64,000 bases of DNA from Pseudomonas sp. RIT-PI-r (GTDB lineage Bacteria > Pseudomonadota > Gammaproteobacteria > Pseudomonadales > Pseudomonadaceae), in assembly GCF_001297015.1 (NCBI RefSeq), contig NZ_LIGE01000025.1, positions 434,001 through 498,000 on the forward strand, in the 5' to 3' direction. How positions within the stretch are numbered: position 1 is the stretch's first letter; every line of letters begins with the position of its first letter. The notes beneath the pieces were generated by a model. That model worked only from the letters and a program-made list of their open reading frames with translations. It was not told the DNA's origin and searched no databases. A program made the position numbers and the translations under genes. Below, one piece after another: positions 43,368 to 52,529 of this stretch.

Positions 43368-44930
43368 TTAAGCCGGGGCCGACGTGCGGATCAAGTGATC
43401 AAAAGCACTCAACGAAGCCTTGGCGCCCTCGCCCACCGCAATCACGATCTGCTTGTATGGCACAGTCGTCACGTCACCGGCAGCGAAGATCCCCGGGATC
43501 GAAGTCTCGCCACGGTTATCGACAATGATCTCGCCACGCGGCGACAGCTCGATAGTGCCCTTCAGCCAGTCAGTGTTCGGCAGCAAACCGATCTGCACGA
43601 AAATCCCTTCGAGCTCGACCGTGCGCAGCTCATCAGTATTGCGATCCTTGTAGCGCAGGCCGTTGACCTTCTCGCCATTACCGGTGACTTCAGTGGTTTG
43701 CGCACTGGTGATCACGGTGACGTTCGGCAGGCTGTGCAGCTTACGTTGCAGCACGGCGTCAGCACGCAGCTGCACGTCGAACTCCAGCAGCGTTACGTGG
43801 GACACAATACCGGCCAGGTCGATGGCCGCTTCAACGCCGGAGTTACCGCCGCCGATCACCGCCACGCGCTTGCCTTTGAACAGCGGGCCATCGCAGTGCG
43901 GGCAGTACGCCACGCCTTTGTTGCGGTAATCCTGCTCGCCCGGCACGTTCATTTCACGCCAGCGCGCACCGGTCGCCAGGATCACGCTCTTGGCTTTGAG
44001 GGTTGCGCCGCTGGCGAAGCGCACTTCATGCAATTCGCCGTTCTTGCCAGGGATCAGCTTGTCGGCGCGCTGCAGGTTCATGATGTCGACGTCGTACTGT
44101 TTGACGTGTTCTTCCAGCGCCGTGGCCAGTTTCGGCCCTTCGGTTTCCTGCACGGAAATGAAGTTCTCGATGGCCATGGTGTCCAGCACCTGACCGCCGA
44201 AACGCTCAGCTGCTACACCGGTGCGGATGCCTTTACGGGCGGCATAGATCGCTGCCGAAGCACCGGCGGGCCCACCGCCGACGACCAATACGTCAAAGGC
44301 TTCTTTCGCGCTGATTTTCTCGGCCTGACGCTCGATGGCGCCGGTGTCGAGTTTGGCGAGAATTTCTTCCAGCCCCATGCGGCCCTGACCGAAGTTTTCA
44401 CCATTGAGGTAGATGCTCGGCACAGCCATGATCTTGCGATCATTGACTTCGTCCTGGAACAGCGCGCCATCGATAGCGACGTGGCGGATATTCGGGTTGA
44501 GCACGGCCATCAAGTTCAGCGCCTGGACCACGTCCGGGCAGTTCTGGCAGGACAGCGAGAAGTAAGTCTCGAAGCTGAACTGGCCTTTGAGCGAACGGAT
44601 CTGCTCGATCACTTCAACACTGGCTTTCGAAGGGTGGCCGCCGACTTGCAGCAAGGCCAGTACCAGCGAAGTGAATTCGTGGCCCATCGGGATGCCGGCG
44701 AAACGCAGACTGATGTCCGCGCCCGGGCGGTTGATCGAGAACGATGGCTTGCGCGCGTCGTCACCGCTGTCGATCAAGGTAATCTGGCTCGAAAGACTGG
44801 CAACGTCTTTCAGCAGTTCGAGCATTTCACGGGATTTCGCACCGTCGTCGAGGGAAGCAACGATCTCGATCGGCTGGGTGACCCGTTCCAGGTACGATTT
44901 CAACTGGGCTTTAAGATTGGCGTCCAACAT
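43368..44930 (-). CDS. ahpF: Alkyl hydroperoxide reductase subunit F
   Basis: A 520-residue flavoprotein disulphide reductase. An N-terminal tandem thioredoxin-fold domain carries Cys128 and Cys131 (SCQNCP). The thioredoxin-reductase-like part has the FAD fold ([21 protein letters not shown]), active-site Cys343 and Cys346 (YCPHCDG) and the NADH fold ([19 protein letters not shown]). It passes electrons from NADH to AhpC for peroxide removal. It follows ahpC, separated by a terminator-like hairpin. Confidence 0.96.
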   Translation of the reverse strand: MLDANLKAQLKSYLERVTQPIEIVASLDDGAKSREMLELLKDVASLSSQITLIDSGDDARKPSFSINRPGADISLRFAGIPMGHEFTSLVLALLQVGGHPSKASVEVIEQIRSLKGQFSFETYFSLSCQNCPDVVQALNLMAVLNPNIRHVAIDGALFQDEVNDRKIMAVPSIYLNGENFGQGRMGLEEILAKLDTGAIERQAEKISAKEAFDVLVVGGGPAGASAAIYAARKGIRTGVAAERFGGQVLDTMAIENFISVQETEGPKLATALEEHVKQYDVDIMNLQRADKLIPGKNGELHEVRFASGATLKAKSVILATGARWREMNVPGEQDYRNKGVAYCPHCDGPLFKGKRVAVIGGGNSGVEAAIDLAGIVSHVTLLEFDVQLRADAVLQRKLHSLPNVTVITSAQTTEVTGNGEKVNGLRYKDRNTDELRTVELEGIFVQIGLLPNTDWLKGTIELSPRGEIIVDNRGETSIPGIFAAGDVTTVPYKQIVIAVGEGAKASLSAFDHLIRTSAPA

Positions 44931-44957
44931 ACGGGCGATTTCCTTTATTTGAGGCGA

Positions 44958-44996
44958 AAAAAAGCCCGAGCGAATCTCGCCCGGGCATTTTTATTG
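44958..44996 (-). terminator. Terminator/attenuator between ahpC and ahpF
   Basis: On the minus strand GCCCGGGCGAGATTCGCTCGGGC is followed by seven T. This is a strong intrinsic terminator placed after ahpC and 28 bases before the ahpF start. It should make ahpC transcripts exceed ahpF transcripts, fitting the need for more peroxiredoxin than reductase. Confidence 0.88.
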
Positions 44997-45054
44997 GGCG
45001 GTGCAGCGTACTTAAGAAGGTGCGGCGTACCGCCCTGAGTTGCGTGTCACAGAC

Positions 45055-45618
45055 TTAGATCTTGCCGACCAGGTCCAGGGACGGTGCCAGAGTGGCCTCG
45101 CCTTCTTTCCACTTGGCTGGGCAAACTTCGCCTGGGTGAGCAGCAACGTACTGAGCAGCCTTGATCTTGCGCAGCAGCTCGGAAGCGTCACGGCCAACGC
45201 CGCCATCGTTCAGTTCAACGATTTTGATCTGGCCTTCAGGGTTGATCACGAAGGTGCCACGGTCAGCCAGGCCAACTTCTTCGATCAGTACGTCGAAGTT
45301 GCGGGAGATGGCGTGGGTCGGATCGCCGATCATGGTGTATTCGATTTTGCCGATGGCTGGCGAAGTGTTGTGCCAGGCAGCGTGGGCAAAGTGGGTGTCG
45401 GTGGAAACGCTGTAGATCTCTACGCCCAGTTTCTGGAAAGCAGCGTAGTTGTCAGCCAGGTCTTCCAGCTCGGTTGGGCAAACGAAGGTGAAGTCGGCTG
45501 GGTAGAAGAACACGACCGACCACTTGCCTTTCAGGTCAGCGTCCGAGACTTGAACGAAGTCGCCGTTTTTGAACGCGGTAGCTTTGAACGGTTTTACTTG
45601 GCTGTTGATGATAGGCAT
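45055..45618 (-). CDS. ahpC: Alkyl hydroperoxide reductase subunit C (typical 2-Cys peroxiredoxin)
   Basis: A 187-residue AhpC1-type peroxiredoxin. Peroxidatic Cys47 lies in FTFVCPTE and resolving Cys166 in GEVCPAKW. Length and sequence ([21 protein letters not shown]) match the E. coli/Pseudomonas AhpC. It reduces H2O2 and organic peroxides and is recycled by AhpF. Probably OxyR-regulated by analogy; only a partial dyad is visible upstream. Confidence 0.97.
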   Translation of the reverse strand: MPIINSQVKPFKATAFKNGDFVQVSDADLKGKWSVVFFYPADFTFVCPTELEDLADNYAAFQKLGVEIYSVSTDTHFAHAAWHNTSPAIGKIEYTMIGDPTHAISRNFDVLIEEVGLADRGTFVINPEGQIKIVELNDGGVGRDASELLRKIKAAQYVAAHPGEVCPAKWKEGEATLAPSLDLVGKI

Positions 45619-45719
45619 TGATGACTCTCCGTCAGTGGTTGTGAATTCGATGGGTGAATCCTACCCACTCACTCGACGGATGGCTCATTGGCAAACCTGA
45701 TGCTGCTGATTTGTTTTCG

Positions 45720-45742
45720 CTATTAGCTGACTGTATTAATAG
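45720..45742. promoter_or_regulatory. CTATTA-N11-TAATAG dyad upstream of ahpC
   Basis: An inverted repeat about 100 bases before the ahpC start and just past the end of the integrase gene. It contains ATAG/CTAT elements as OxyR sites do, but the four-element spacing of a full OxyR site is not met, so this is a weak candidate. Confidence 0.25.
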
Positions 45743-45755
45743 AAGAAAACGATAT

Positions 45756-46694
45756 CTACGACGAAGCCGGGTTATCCGTAATCCGAGCCATCCCCTGGAA
45801 TGGGCTGGCTTCAACATAGCGCATCGCGGACTTCATATCCTTCCAACCGACGTAACTCATCAGGGATTTCAGATCCCAGCCGCTTTGATGGGCCCAAGTT
45901 GCGAAGCCTCGACGCAGGGAATGGCTGGTGTAGTTTTCGGCAGCAATGCCGGCGCGCTGCAAAGCCTGACGCAGCAGAGGAATGATGCTGTTGGCATGCA
46001 GACCTTCTTCGTTGAGATTGCCCCAGCGGTCGATGCTGCGAAAAACCGGGCCACGCACCAGCGCGGCTTCGGTGATCCAGTCGATGTAAGCCTGCACCGG
46101 GCAGAGCTTGAGCAGCGCCGGGGCTTGATAGGTCTGGCCGAGATTTTCCCGATCGCCCTTGCTGCGTGGCAGGTACAAGGTGATGCCTTTGCCGGCGTGT
46201 GCCTGCACGTGCTCGATTTGCAAGCGACATAGTTCATCGCTGCGGAAGCCGCGCCAGAATCCCAGCAGAATCAGTGCGCGATCACGATAAGCCTTGAGCA
46301 GTAACGGCCGATCCTGCTGCTCTCTCGCCGTTTGCGCCTCATGCTCCAGCCAATCGATGACGCGCTGCAGATCCTGCAGTTGCAACGGCTCGGCCTGTTT
46401 CTCCTGCGCCGGATGCAATGCCCGGATGCCTTTGAAGACTTTGCGCACCACCGGCGCTTTGGTCGGATCGGCAAAGCCCTGACTGTTATGCCATTGCGCC
46501 AGCGCTGACAGACGCAGCTTCAACGTATTGATCGACAGCTCGCCGGCGTGAGCCACCAGATATCGCGCCACGCTGTCAGCCGTGGCCGGCAGAAACCCGC
46601 CCCACTTCACTTCAAAATGTTCAATGGCTGCGCGATAGCTGCGGCGGGTGTTATCGCGCGTGGCGGCTTGCAGATAGCGATCCAGATCGCTCAT
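45756..46694 (-). CDS. Tyrosine site-specific recombinase/integrase
   Basis: A 312-residue phage-integrase-family protein. An N-terminal SAM-like core-binding domain (YLQAATRDNTRRSYRAAIEHF) precedes the catalytic domain with Arg151 (GFRSDEL), Lys179 (RSKGDRE), His258 and Arg261 (SHSLRRG), Trp284 (YVGWKD) and nucleophile Tyr293 (AMRYVE), so it looks active. Start at 46694; the open frame to 47003 covers the divergent promoter and is not used. No phage, transposon or cassette genes lie nearby. It is divergent from a KfrA-like gene. Confidence 0.87.
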   Translation of the reverse strand: MSDLDRYLQAATRDNTRRSYRAAIEHFEVKWGGFLPATADSVARYLVAHAGELSINTLKLRLSALAQWHNSQGFADPTKAPVVRKVFKGIRALHPAQEKQAEPLQLQDLQRVIDWLEHEAQTAREQQDRPLLLKAYRDRALILLGFWRGFRSDELCRLQIEHVQAHAGKGITLYLPRSKGDRENLGQTYQAPALLKLCPVQAYIDWITEAALVRGPVFRSIDRWGNLNEEGLHANSIIPLLRQALQRAGIAAENYTSHSLRRGFATWAHQSGWDLKSLMSYVGWKDMKSAMRYVEASPFQGMARITDNPASS

Positions 46695-46815
46695 GGGCTG
46701 TTTTCTCGCTGGCGTACTGAGACAGGGATGCAGAAACGCATTTTGCCGCCTGACACTGGGTAATACCAGTATATCCCGCGTCTTTTTCATCAAAGGTTTA
46801 CCTTTATTTTCTGGA

Positions 46816-46854
46816 TGGTACACTGCGTACTTTAGTGGCATGTACCACAGTACG
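46816..46854. promoter_or_regulatory. Interleaved inverted repeats in the integrase/kfrA divergent promoter
   Basis: TGGTAC (46816-46821) pairs with GTACCA (46842-46847), and CGTACT (46826-46831) pairs with AGTACG (46849-46854). The two dyads are interlocked, with four GTAC cores in 39 bases. Plasmid KfrA proteins bind repeats in their own promoter, so this is a likely autoregulatory operator for the KfrA-like gene that starts 18 bases downstream. Confidence 0.6.
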
Positions 46855-46871
46855 TAACCGTAGGAGTTCAC

Positions 46872-47888
46872 ATGGCCCGTGGCGGCATTACCAAAGCACT
46901 GGTGCAGATCGCGCGCACAGCGATCCTCGCCCGTGGCGAACACCCGAGCATCGATGCAGTACGCATTGAAATGGGCAACACCGGCTCGAAAACCACGATC
47001 CATCGTTACCTGAAAGAGCTGGACGACGGCGCACAGCCCGTTGAAGCGTCGTCAGAGCCCATCGATGACGAGTTGAGCGCCCTCGTCTCGCGCCTCGCCC
47101 AACGCCTCAAAGAACAGGCGCAAGAGCCTATCGAGCAGGCCCGCGAGCAGTTCGAGGAGCAGCGCGAGGCGCTGGAGTCGGAGCTGAAACAGACCCGCCA
47201 GGCACTGGAAAAGCTCGAACACGAGCACGACATTCAAGGCGCCGCACTGGCGCGTGAGTCCGAAGCGCTTGGCAACACACGGTCGATGCTGCAAACCGAG
47301 CAAACCCGCAATGCCGGGCTCAATCAGGCGCTGGCCGATTTTGAATTGCGTTTGCAGGACAAGGACGAGCAGATCCGCTCGCTGGAAGAAAAACACCTGC
47401 ACGCCCGTGACGCACTAGAGCACTATCGCAACGCCAGCAAAGAGCAGCGCGAGCAGGAACAGAGCCGTCACGAAGCACAGGTGCAGCAGATTCAGGCCGA
47501 GTTGCGTCAGGCGCAGCAAAGTGCGCTGGTCCGCCAGGACGAGATCACGCAACTGCACCGCGACAACGAACGCCTGCTCACGGAAAACCGTGGCACGCAG
47601 CGTGAGCTGAGCCTGATGCAGGATCAGCTCAAACAGAGCAATCAGCGTCAGGATCAACTGCTGGAGCAAGCGGCCCGCGTCGACAGCGAACGCACCCTCC
47701 TCCAGGAACGCCTGCGCGTTGCGACACTGGAAAGCCAGGCACTCAAACAGAGCGTCGAGGAGCAGACACTGCTCAACCAGTCATTGGAAAAGGAATTGAA
47801 TAAGGCTCAGACGAGCCTGGAGGAAAGCCAGCGCCTGGCAGCTACCGTTGCAGCAGCGCCAGACACCAGCAAAGCGAAAGACGCTTAA
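46872..47888 (+). CDS. KfrA-like DNA-binding coiled-coil protein
   Basis: A 338-residue protein. Residues 1-50 form a KfrA_N-type DNA-binding domain ([47 protein letters not shown]). Nearly all of the rest, about 60-325, is Glu/Gln/Leu-rich coiled coil. Plasmid KfrA proteins bind DNA, self-assemble through the coiled coil and help plasmid segregation. This copy appears chromosomal and paired with a recombinase, and its role here is unknown. Its TAA shares bases with the convergent gor stop. Confidence 0.82.
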   Translation: MARGGITKALVQIARTAILARGEHPSIDAVRIEMGNTGSKTTIHRYLKELDDGAQPVEASSEPIDDELSALVSRLAQRLKEQAQEPIEQAREQFEEQREALESELKQTRQALEKLEHEHDIQGAALARESEALGNTRSMLQTEQTRNAGLNQALADFELRLQDKDEQIRSLEEKHLHARDALEHYRNASKEQREQEQSRHEAQVQQIQAELRQAQQSALVRQDEITQLHRDNERLLTENRGTQRELSLMQDQLKQSNQRQDQLLEQAARVDSERTLLQERLRVATLESQALKQSVEEQTLLNQSLEKELNKAQTSLEESQRLAATVAAAPDTSKAKDA

Positions 47889-49243
47889 GCGCCGACCGGC
47901 ATACGCATGGTGACAAACTCTTCGGCGGCCGTCGGGTGCACCCCGATCGTGTCGTCGAAGTCACGCTTGGTCGCGCCAGCCTTCAGCGCAATCGCCAGAC
48001 CCTGCACGATCTCGCCTGCGTCCGGACCGACCATATGGCAGCCGAGGACTTTGTCGGTCTTGCCATCGACCACCAGCTTCATCAGGGTTTTCTCCTGGCA
48101 CTCGGTCAGGGTCAGCTTCATCGGTCGGAAACGGCTTTCAAAGATCACCACATCGTGGCCCGCCTCGCGCGCTTCTTCCTCGGTCAAACCGACCGTGCCG
48201 ATGTTCGGCAGGCTGAACACCGCCGTCGGGATCATCTTGTAATCCACCGGACGGTATTGCTCAGGTTTGAACAGACGACGCGCCACGGCCATGCCTTCAG
48301 CCAATGCCACTGGCGTCAGTTGCACACGACCAATGACATCGCCCAGCGCCAGAATCGATGGCTCGCTGGTCTGGTACTGCTCGTCGACTTTGATGAAGCC
48401 TTTGTCGGTGAGCTGCACATCGGTGTTTTCCAGGCCAAGATTGTCCAGCATCGGACGCCGGCCGGTTGCATAGAAAATGCAATCCGCTTCCAGCTCGCGA
48501 CCATCTTTAAGCGTGGCTTTCAAACTACCGTCAGCCTGCTTGTCGATACGCGCGATGTCAGCATTGAATTGCAGATCCAGACCACGCTTGGTCAGCTCTT
48601 CCTGCAAATGCTTGCGTACCGAACCGTCGAAACCGCGCAGGAACAGATCGCCGCGATACAACAGCGTAGTGTTTGCGCCGAGGCCATGGAAAATCCCGGC
48701 GAACTCAACGGCGATGTAACCGCCGCCAACCACCAATACACGCTTTGGCAGCTCCTTAAGGAAAAACGCCTCATTGGAACCGATCGCATGCTCGCGCCCC
48801 GGAATCTCCGGAATCTGCGGCCAGCCACCGGTCGCGATCAGAATGTTTTTCGCGGTGTAGCGCTGGCCGTTCACTTCAACCTCGTGCGGGCCAACGATCT
48901 TCGCGTGCGCCTCGTGCAGGGTCACACCGCTGTTGACCAGAAGATTGCGATAAATGCCGTTGAGGCGATTGATCTCGCGATCCTTGTTGGCGATCAGGGT
49001 CGCCCAGTCGAAATTCGCCTCACCCAGACTCCAGCCAAAACCGGATGCCTGCTCAAAGTCTTCGGCGAAATGCGCGCCGTACACCAGCAGCTTTTTCGGC
49101 ACGCAGCCAACGTTGACACAGGTCCCGCCCAGATAACGGCTCTCCGCCACCGCCACTTTCGCACCGAACCCGGCCGCAAAACGCGCAGCGCGCACACCGC
49201 CGGAACCGGCACCAATCACATAAAGGTCAAAATCGTAGGCCAT
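47885..49243 (-). CDS. gor: Glutathione-disulphide reductase
   Basis: A 452-residue NADPH flavoenzyme regenerating GSH. FAD fold at [18 protein letters not shown], redox Cys42 and Cys47 ([13 protein letters not shown]), NADP-binding [17 protein letters not shown] and the C-terminal His-Glu pair in [10 protein letters not shown] from the partner subunit. Length and start match the family. No terminator is visible at its end, which overlaps the KfrA-like gene by 4 bases through a shared TTAA. Confidence 0.95.
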   Translation of the reverse strand: MAYDFDLYVIGAGSGGVRAARFAAGFGAKVAVAESRYLGGTCVNVGCVPKKLLVYGAHFAEDFEQASGFGWSLGEANFDWATLIANKDREINRLNGIYRNLLVNSGVTLHEAHAKIVGPHEVEVNGQRYTAKNILIATGGWPQIPEIPGREHAIGSNEAFFLKELPKRVLVVGGGYIAVEFAGIFHGLGANTTLLYRGDLFLRGFDGSVRKHLQEELTKRGLDLQFNADIARIDKQADGSLKATLKDGRELEADCIFYATGRRPMLDNLGLENTDVQLTDKGFIKVDEQYQTSEPSILALGDVIGRVQLTPVALAEGMAVARRLFKPEQYRPVDYKMIPTAVFSLPNIGTVGLTEEEAREAGHDVVIFESRFRPMKLTLTECQEKTLMKLVVDGKTDKVLGCHMVGPDAGEIVQGLAIALKAGATKRDFDDTIGVHPTAAEEFVTMRMPVGA

Positions 49244-49323
49244 TTCTATCTCCTCGGCAGGGGATCAGCATACCTGCAGATGCTCGTTGGGCAAGCACTG
49301 CCAATCATATGGGGCGCAAAATG

Positions 49324-49346
49324 AAAAAACCCGCCGAAGCGGGTTT
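49324..49346 (-). terminator. Rho-independent terminator of galU
   Basis: AAAAAACCCGC-CGAA-GCGGGTTTTT, 24 bases past the galU stop. The CGAA loop is typical of stable hairpins. The T-run exists on both strands. Confidence 0.9.
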
Positions 49347-49370
49347 TTCTTACAGACAAGTCAAGCGCTC

Positions 49371-50210
49371 TTAGTAAGCCTTGCCAGTCTTGTAGAAGTT
49401 CTCGAAGCAGAAGTTGGTCGCTTCGATGTAGCCTTCAGCACCACCGCAGTCGAAACGCTTGCCTTTGAACTTGTAGGCCATGACGCAGCCGTTCTGGGCT
49501 TGTTTCATCAGCGCATCGGTGATCTGGATTTCGCCGCCCTTGCCTGGCTCGGTTTGTTCGATCAGGTCGAAGATGTCCGGGGTCAGGATGTAACGACCGA
49601 TGATTGCCAGGTTCGACGGCGCGTCTTCCGGTTTTGGCTTCTCGACCATGCTGTGCACGCGATAGATGTCGTCGCGGATCATTTCGCCAGCGATAACGCC
49701 GTACTTGCTGGTTTCCTGCGGATCGACTTCCTGAATCGCGATGATCGAGCAGCGGAACTGCTTGTACAGCTTGACCATCTGGGTCAGTACGCCGTCGCCG
49801 TCGAGGTTGACGCACAGGTCGTCCGCCAGTACCACGGCGAACGGTTCGTCACCGATCAGCGGGCGACCGGTCAGGATCGCGTGGCCCAGACCTTTCATTT
49901 CGGTCTGACGGGTGTAGGAGAACGAGCACTCGTCGAGCAGTTTGCGGATACCGACCAGATATTTCTCTTTGTCGGTGCCTTTGATCTGGTTTTCCAACTC
50001 GTAGCTGATGTCGAAGTGGTCTTCCAGAGCGCGCTTGCCACGACCGGTGACGATGGAGATTTCCGTCAGGCCAGCATCCAGAGCTTCTTCAACGCCGTAC
50101 TGGATCAGTGGCTTGTTTACCACCGGCAGCATTTCTTTGGGCATGGCTTTAGTCGCTGGCAGGAAGCGAGTACCGTAACCGGCTGCTGGGAACAAGCATT
50201 TCTTGATCAT
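49371..50210 (-). CDS. galU: UTP-glucose-1-phosphate uridylyltransferase
   Basis: A 279-residue nucleotidyltransferase making UDP-glucose for LPS, exopolysaccharide and trehalose-type pathways. The N-terminal nucleotide-binding motif is KCLFPAAGYGTRFLPATKAMPKEMLPVVNKPL. Further motifs are GLGHAILTGRPLIGDEPFAVVLADDL and the C-terminal KFKGKRFDCGGAEGYIEA. The 257-base upstream gap holds its promoter, and a GAGAA-N3-TTCTC dyad lies at 50310-50322. Confidence 0.96.
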   Translation of the reverse strand: MIKKCLFPAAGYGTRFLPATKAMPKEMLPVVNKPLIQYGVEEALDAGLTEISIVTGRGKRALEDHFDISYELENQIKGTDKEKYLVGIRKLLDECSFSYTRQTEMKGLGHAILTGRPLIGDEPFAVVLADDLCVNLDGDGVLTQMVKLYKQFRCSIIAIQEVDPQETSKYGVIAGEMIRDDIYRVHSMVEKPKPEDAPSNLAIIGRYILTPDIFDLIEQTEPGKGGEIQITDALMKQAQNGCVMAYKFKGKRFDCGGAEGYIEATNFCFENFYKTGKAY

Positions 50211-50467
50211 ATAAGTCCTTGAAAAGGCTGTGTGTACGAGTTTCGGCGCAGTCTAATCAGGCGGCGTGCACCTTACAATGCCCCGCACTGGCTAACCGAT
50301 GCCATCATAGAGAAATATTCTCGCCGATAGTTCCGTTGACGTCTTCAGGCAGCGCACTCAGCTTAGCCCAAAGATGCCGATTAACTCGACCACCATACGC
50401 GCATCGCCCCCAATGCGAGCATTTGCCGGTATCATGGCGCCTTTGAACCAGCGAACGAGACAGATAG

Positions 50468-50653
50468 ATGGCCGCGGTAAAAATCGTCAACGGGTATGTG
50501 ATCGACAAGAAGGACGGCAAGTGGACGCTGACCACGACCAACGGCGAACACATCGCCGGTCCCTTCGACAGCGAGCAGATGGCGACTGATGTGGCGTCGG
50601 TGTTCACCGACACGCCTGCATCGGCAAAGCGTCGTGGCAAAGATCAGGACTGA
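50468..50653 (+). CDS. Small conserved-looking hypothetical protein (61 residues)
   Basis: A 61-residue soluble protein MAAVKIVNGYVIDKKDGKWTL... with a compact alpha/beta look and a basic tail (SAKRRGKDQD). It has a clear own terminator 18 bases after the stop, which supports a real gene. The SD is weak (ACGAGACAG). It is absent from the families I can name. It lies between galU and a lipoprotein gene. Confidence 0.7.
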   Translation: MAAVKIVNGYVIDKKDGKWTLTTTNGEHIAGPFDSEQMATDVASVFTDTPASAKRRGKDQD

Positions 50654-50670
50654 TCGACTGCAACATGCCC

Positions 50671-50700
50671 CAAGCCCTGCCCTTGCGCAGGGCTTTTTTG
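50671..50700 (+). terminator. Rho-independent terminator after the 61-residue gene
   Basis: AAGCCCTGCCC-TT-GCGCAGGGCTT followed by TTTTTG. A strong GC stem and T-run. Confidence 0.9.
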
Positions 50701-50792
50701 TACCCGCGTGCAAACAAGTGGCCAATCGCTATAACCTTTTCACACCGGCGCTGTCAGAGCGTCTAGACCCCCATGCTGAAGACGACATAACC

Positions 50793-51080
50793 ATGAATAT
50801 GAACAGATTGCTGCCCCTTCTTGCGGTATTGACGCTGAGCGGCTGCGCCACGTCCGAAACCACGTATCTGAATAATGGCGAACAGGGCCTGTCCATCGAT
50901 TGCTCCGGTGAGGCCAATTCCTGGGCCACCTGCTACGAAAAAGCGGATGCTTCTTGCGCGGGCACCGGTTATCGCATCGTTGGCACTGACGGCACGCCTC
51001 AACCCAAGGAAAGCGACAAGACCCTGGGTGTCGACGTCGGCAACTACAAAAACCGCAGTGTGGTGGTGGTCTGCAAGTGA
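50793..51080 (+). CDS. Small lipoprotein (95 residues)
   Basis: A 95-residue protein with a lipoprotein signal ending in LSGC (Cys18). The mature part has cysteine pairs (SIDCSGEANSWATCYEKADASC, VVVVCK) that could form disulphides. The ATG at 50793 is followed by another at 50799; a longer open frame to 50589 is ruled out by the intervening terminator. Function unknown, and probably an outer-membrane-attached periplasmic protein. Confidence 0.75.
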   Translation: MNMNRLLPLLAVLTLSGCATSETTYLNNGEQGLSIDCSGEANSWATCYEKADASCAGTGYRIVGTDGTPQPKESDKTLGVDVGNYKNRSVVVVCK

Positions 51081-51083
51081 GCC

Positions 51084-51314
51084 TTACATGTGAATTTCGG
51101 CGAACTTGATCCCGAGGCCGCGCACCACTTCGATCAAATCGTCGAGCCGGCCGAAAGATTCGACCTCATCGTTGTCATCCACCAGGAAATAACTGCGCCC
51201 GGCGCTTTTCTTGAAAAACACGATCCACTCGCCCGGATTCGCCGGGTTCTGGATAACATGGGTGGCAGAGATCAGGCCCTCTGCGTGGCGTTCCCGTACT
51301 TGCTCTCGCTTCAT
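51084..51314 (-). CDS. Small hypothetical protein (76 residues)
   Basis: A 76-residue protein beginning MKREQVRERHAEGLISATHVIQNP at 51314 with GGAG 6 bases upstream. It contains EWIVFFKKSAGRSYFLVDDNDEV and an Asp/Glu-rich end. Pseudomonad homologues are sometimes labelled plasmid replication/partition-related, but nothing in the sequence shows such a role. It ends 3 bases from the convergent lipoprotein stop. Confidence 0.72.
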   Translation of the reverse strand: MKREQVRERHAEGLISATHVIQNPANPGEWIVFFKKSAGRSYFLVDDNDEVESFGRLDDLIEVVRGLGIKFAEIHM

Positions 51315-51385
51315 CGCGACTCCAGAAATGAAAATGCCGTCACAGCAAGACTGCGACGGCATTGGTGCTGATGACTGTCAGTCTA

Positions 51386-51742
51386 TCAGCCGGAAATACA
51401 CGCATTGGCCGCCTTTTGCACGTCGCGGGGACGTACCGGCACATTCGACATGCGTTCATGCAATTTGATGCTGCTGCCGCCGGAGCGGTCTTCGATATCA
51501 AATACGGCGGCAGGGCCTGAGGACAATTTCCCCGGAACGATCACTTGAACGCCATCCTTGTGCGGTTGCACCTGCAATGCGCCACGGCTGTCCGCGAGTT
51601 TTTCTGCCAGGCACTGAGCATATTCATGGGGCTTCTTGCCGGAGATCACGCTCATGGTCGGCAATGTTTCATTGATTTCGGAAACATTCGCACAACCAGC
51701 CATAGCCAAAACCAACGGCACACACACCACACCCCACTTCAT
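51386..51742 (-). CDS. Putative lipoprotein (118 residues)
   Basis: A 118-residue protein with a lipobox MAGC (Cys17) after a hydrophobic signal. SD CGGAGG lies 9 bases before ATG 51742. The mature part (HEYAQCLAEKLADSRG, VFDIEDRSGGSSIKLHER, AANACIS) has two further cysteines. Function not recognised. It is divergent from the DUF1883 gene across a 210-base gap in which I see no other feature. Confidence 0.75.
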   Translation of the reverse strand: MKWGVVCVPLVLAMAGCANVSEINETLPTMSVISGKKPHEYAQCLAEKLADSRGALQVQPHKDGVQVIVPGKLSSGPAAVFDIEDRSGGSSIKLHERMSNVPVRPRDVQKAANACISG

Positions 51743-51952
51743 ACAAAACCTCCGTTAAAGACCGTCCGACAGCACAAATGCCGTTTTTCTCCGGGGCCTT
51801 CTGCATTTAACCCGCATCCGACTGCGAATATCTGTTCAAAATTGTCAAACCAACGCCCGACGGCCAGATAATAACCCGTGCGGGCTGATAAACTGCGCTC
51901 ATCGACAAGCTATCGTTTTGATTTTGTAGAAAAAGCCCTTCTGGAGGCGCCC

Positions 51953-52255
51953 ATGAAATTTATTCACCAGCGCGAGCACCTCAATGAAGACGACATCGTC
52001 GTCATCCAATGCTCGCAAATGTGCAACATCCGTCTGATGAACGACGCCAACTTCCGCAGCTTCAAAAACGGCGGTCGTCACACCTATCACGGCGGCGCCT
52101 TTGACACCTTCCCGGCCCGCATCACAGCGCCGAGCACCGGTTTCTGGAACATTACCATCGACACCGTCAACCGTCGGCCGATCAGCGTCACGCGCAAACC
52201 GACCCTGACCCACTCGATCAAGATCATCCGCCGCTCCAGCACCAAACTCAGCTGA
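51953..52255 (+). CDS. DUF1883-family protein
   Basis: A 100-residue beta-rich protein MKFIHQREHLNEDDIVVIQCSQMCNIRL..., with the DUF1883 pattern YHGGAFDTFPARITAPSTGFWNITID. In other bacteria this domain occurs alone or beside TIR domains, and its function is unknown. Start at 51953 with CTGGAGG upstream; an in-frame ATG at 51878 lacks an SD. The 57-residue gene follows after 25 bases and is probably cotranscribed. Confidence 0.82.
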   Translation: MKFIHQREHLNEDDIVVIQCSQMCNIRLMNDANFRSFKNGGRHTYHGGAFDTFPARITAPSTGFWNITIDTVNRRPISVTRKPTLTHSIKIIRRSSTKLS

Positions 52256-52280
52256 AACGCTCTGCCCAAACAAGGAAAGC

Positions 52281-52454
52281 ATGACCGTGGCCCAAACGAC
52301 CAAGTACGTCATTAAATACAAACTCAACGGTGAACGCCGTTTTGAGTTCGCTCAGTTGGAAAACGGCACCGAAGAGGAAGCCAAGGCTGAACTGGACAAG
52401 CTTCATGACCAGGAAGACTTGATCAGCGACATCGCCGTCAGCAAAGCGCTGTAA
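52281..52454 (+). CDS. Very small hypothetical protein (57 residues)
   Basis: MTVAQTTKYVIKYKLNGER... 57 codons ending VSKAL, with an AAGGAAA SD 6 bases before the ATG. It is short and charged, with an alternating hydrophobic start. The SD, coding-like composition and tight placement behind the DUF1883 gene support it as a real gene of the same transcript. Function unknown. Confidence 0.68.
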   Translation: MTVAQTTKYVIKYKLNGERRFEFAQLENGTEEEAKAELDKLHDQEDLISDIAVSKAL

Positions 52455-52529
52455 GCATCGACAGGAATTTCACCGCAAGCGGTGGAGTGTTCTGCGGCAG
52501 GGCCCTGCCTGGACTGACGTTCTTCGGCC

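Noticed and set aside
43395..45038. 547-codon plus-strand open frame
   Set aside because: Antisense to ahpF, which is unmistakable on the minus strand.
45720..45742. Complete OxyR site upstream of ahpC
   Set aside because: Only a CTATTA/TAATAG dyad is present; the four ATAG/CTAT elements with 7-base spacing are not found.
45756..46694. Integrase as evidence of a prophage or integrative element
   Set aside because: No phage structural genes, tRNA attachment site, direct repeats or conjugation genes are visible nearby.
47936..49324. 462-codon plus-strand open frame
   Set aside because: Antisense to gor; no SD and no family resemblance.
50589..50792. Longer N-terminus for the 95-residue lipoprotein
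   Set aside because: The extension crosses the stop and the terminator of the preceding 61-residue gene; the lipoprotein signal begins at 50793.
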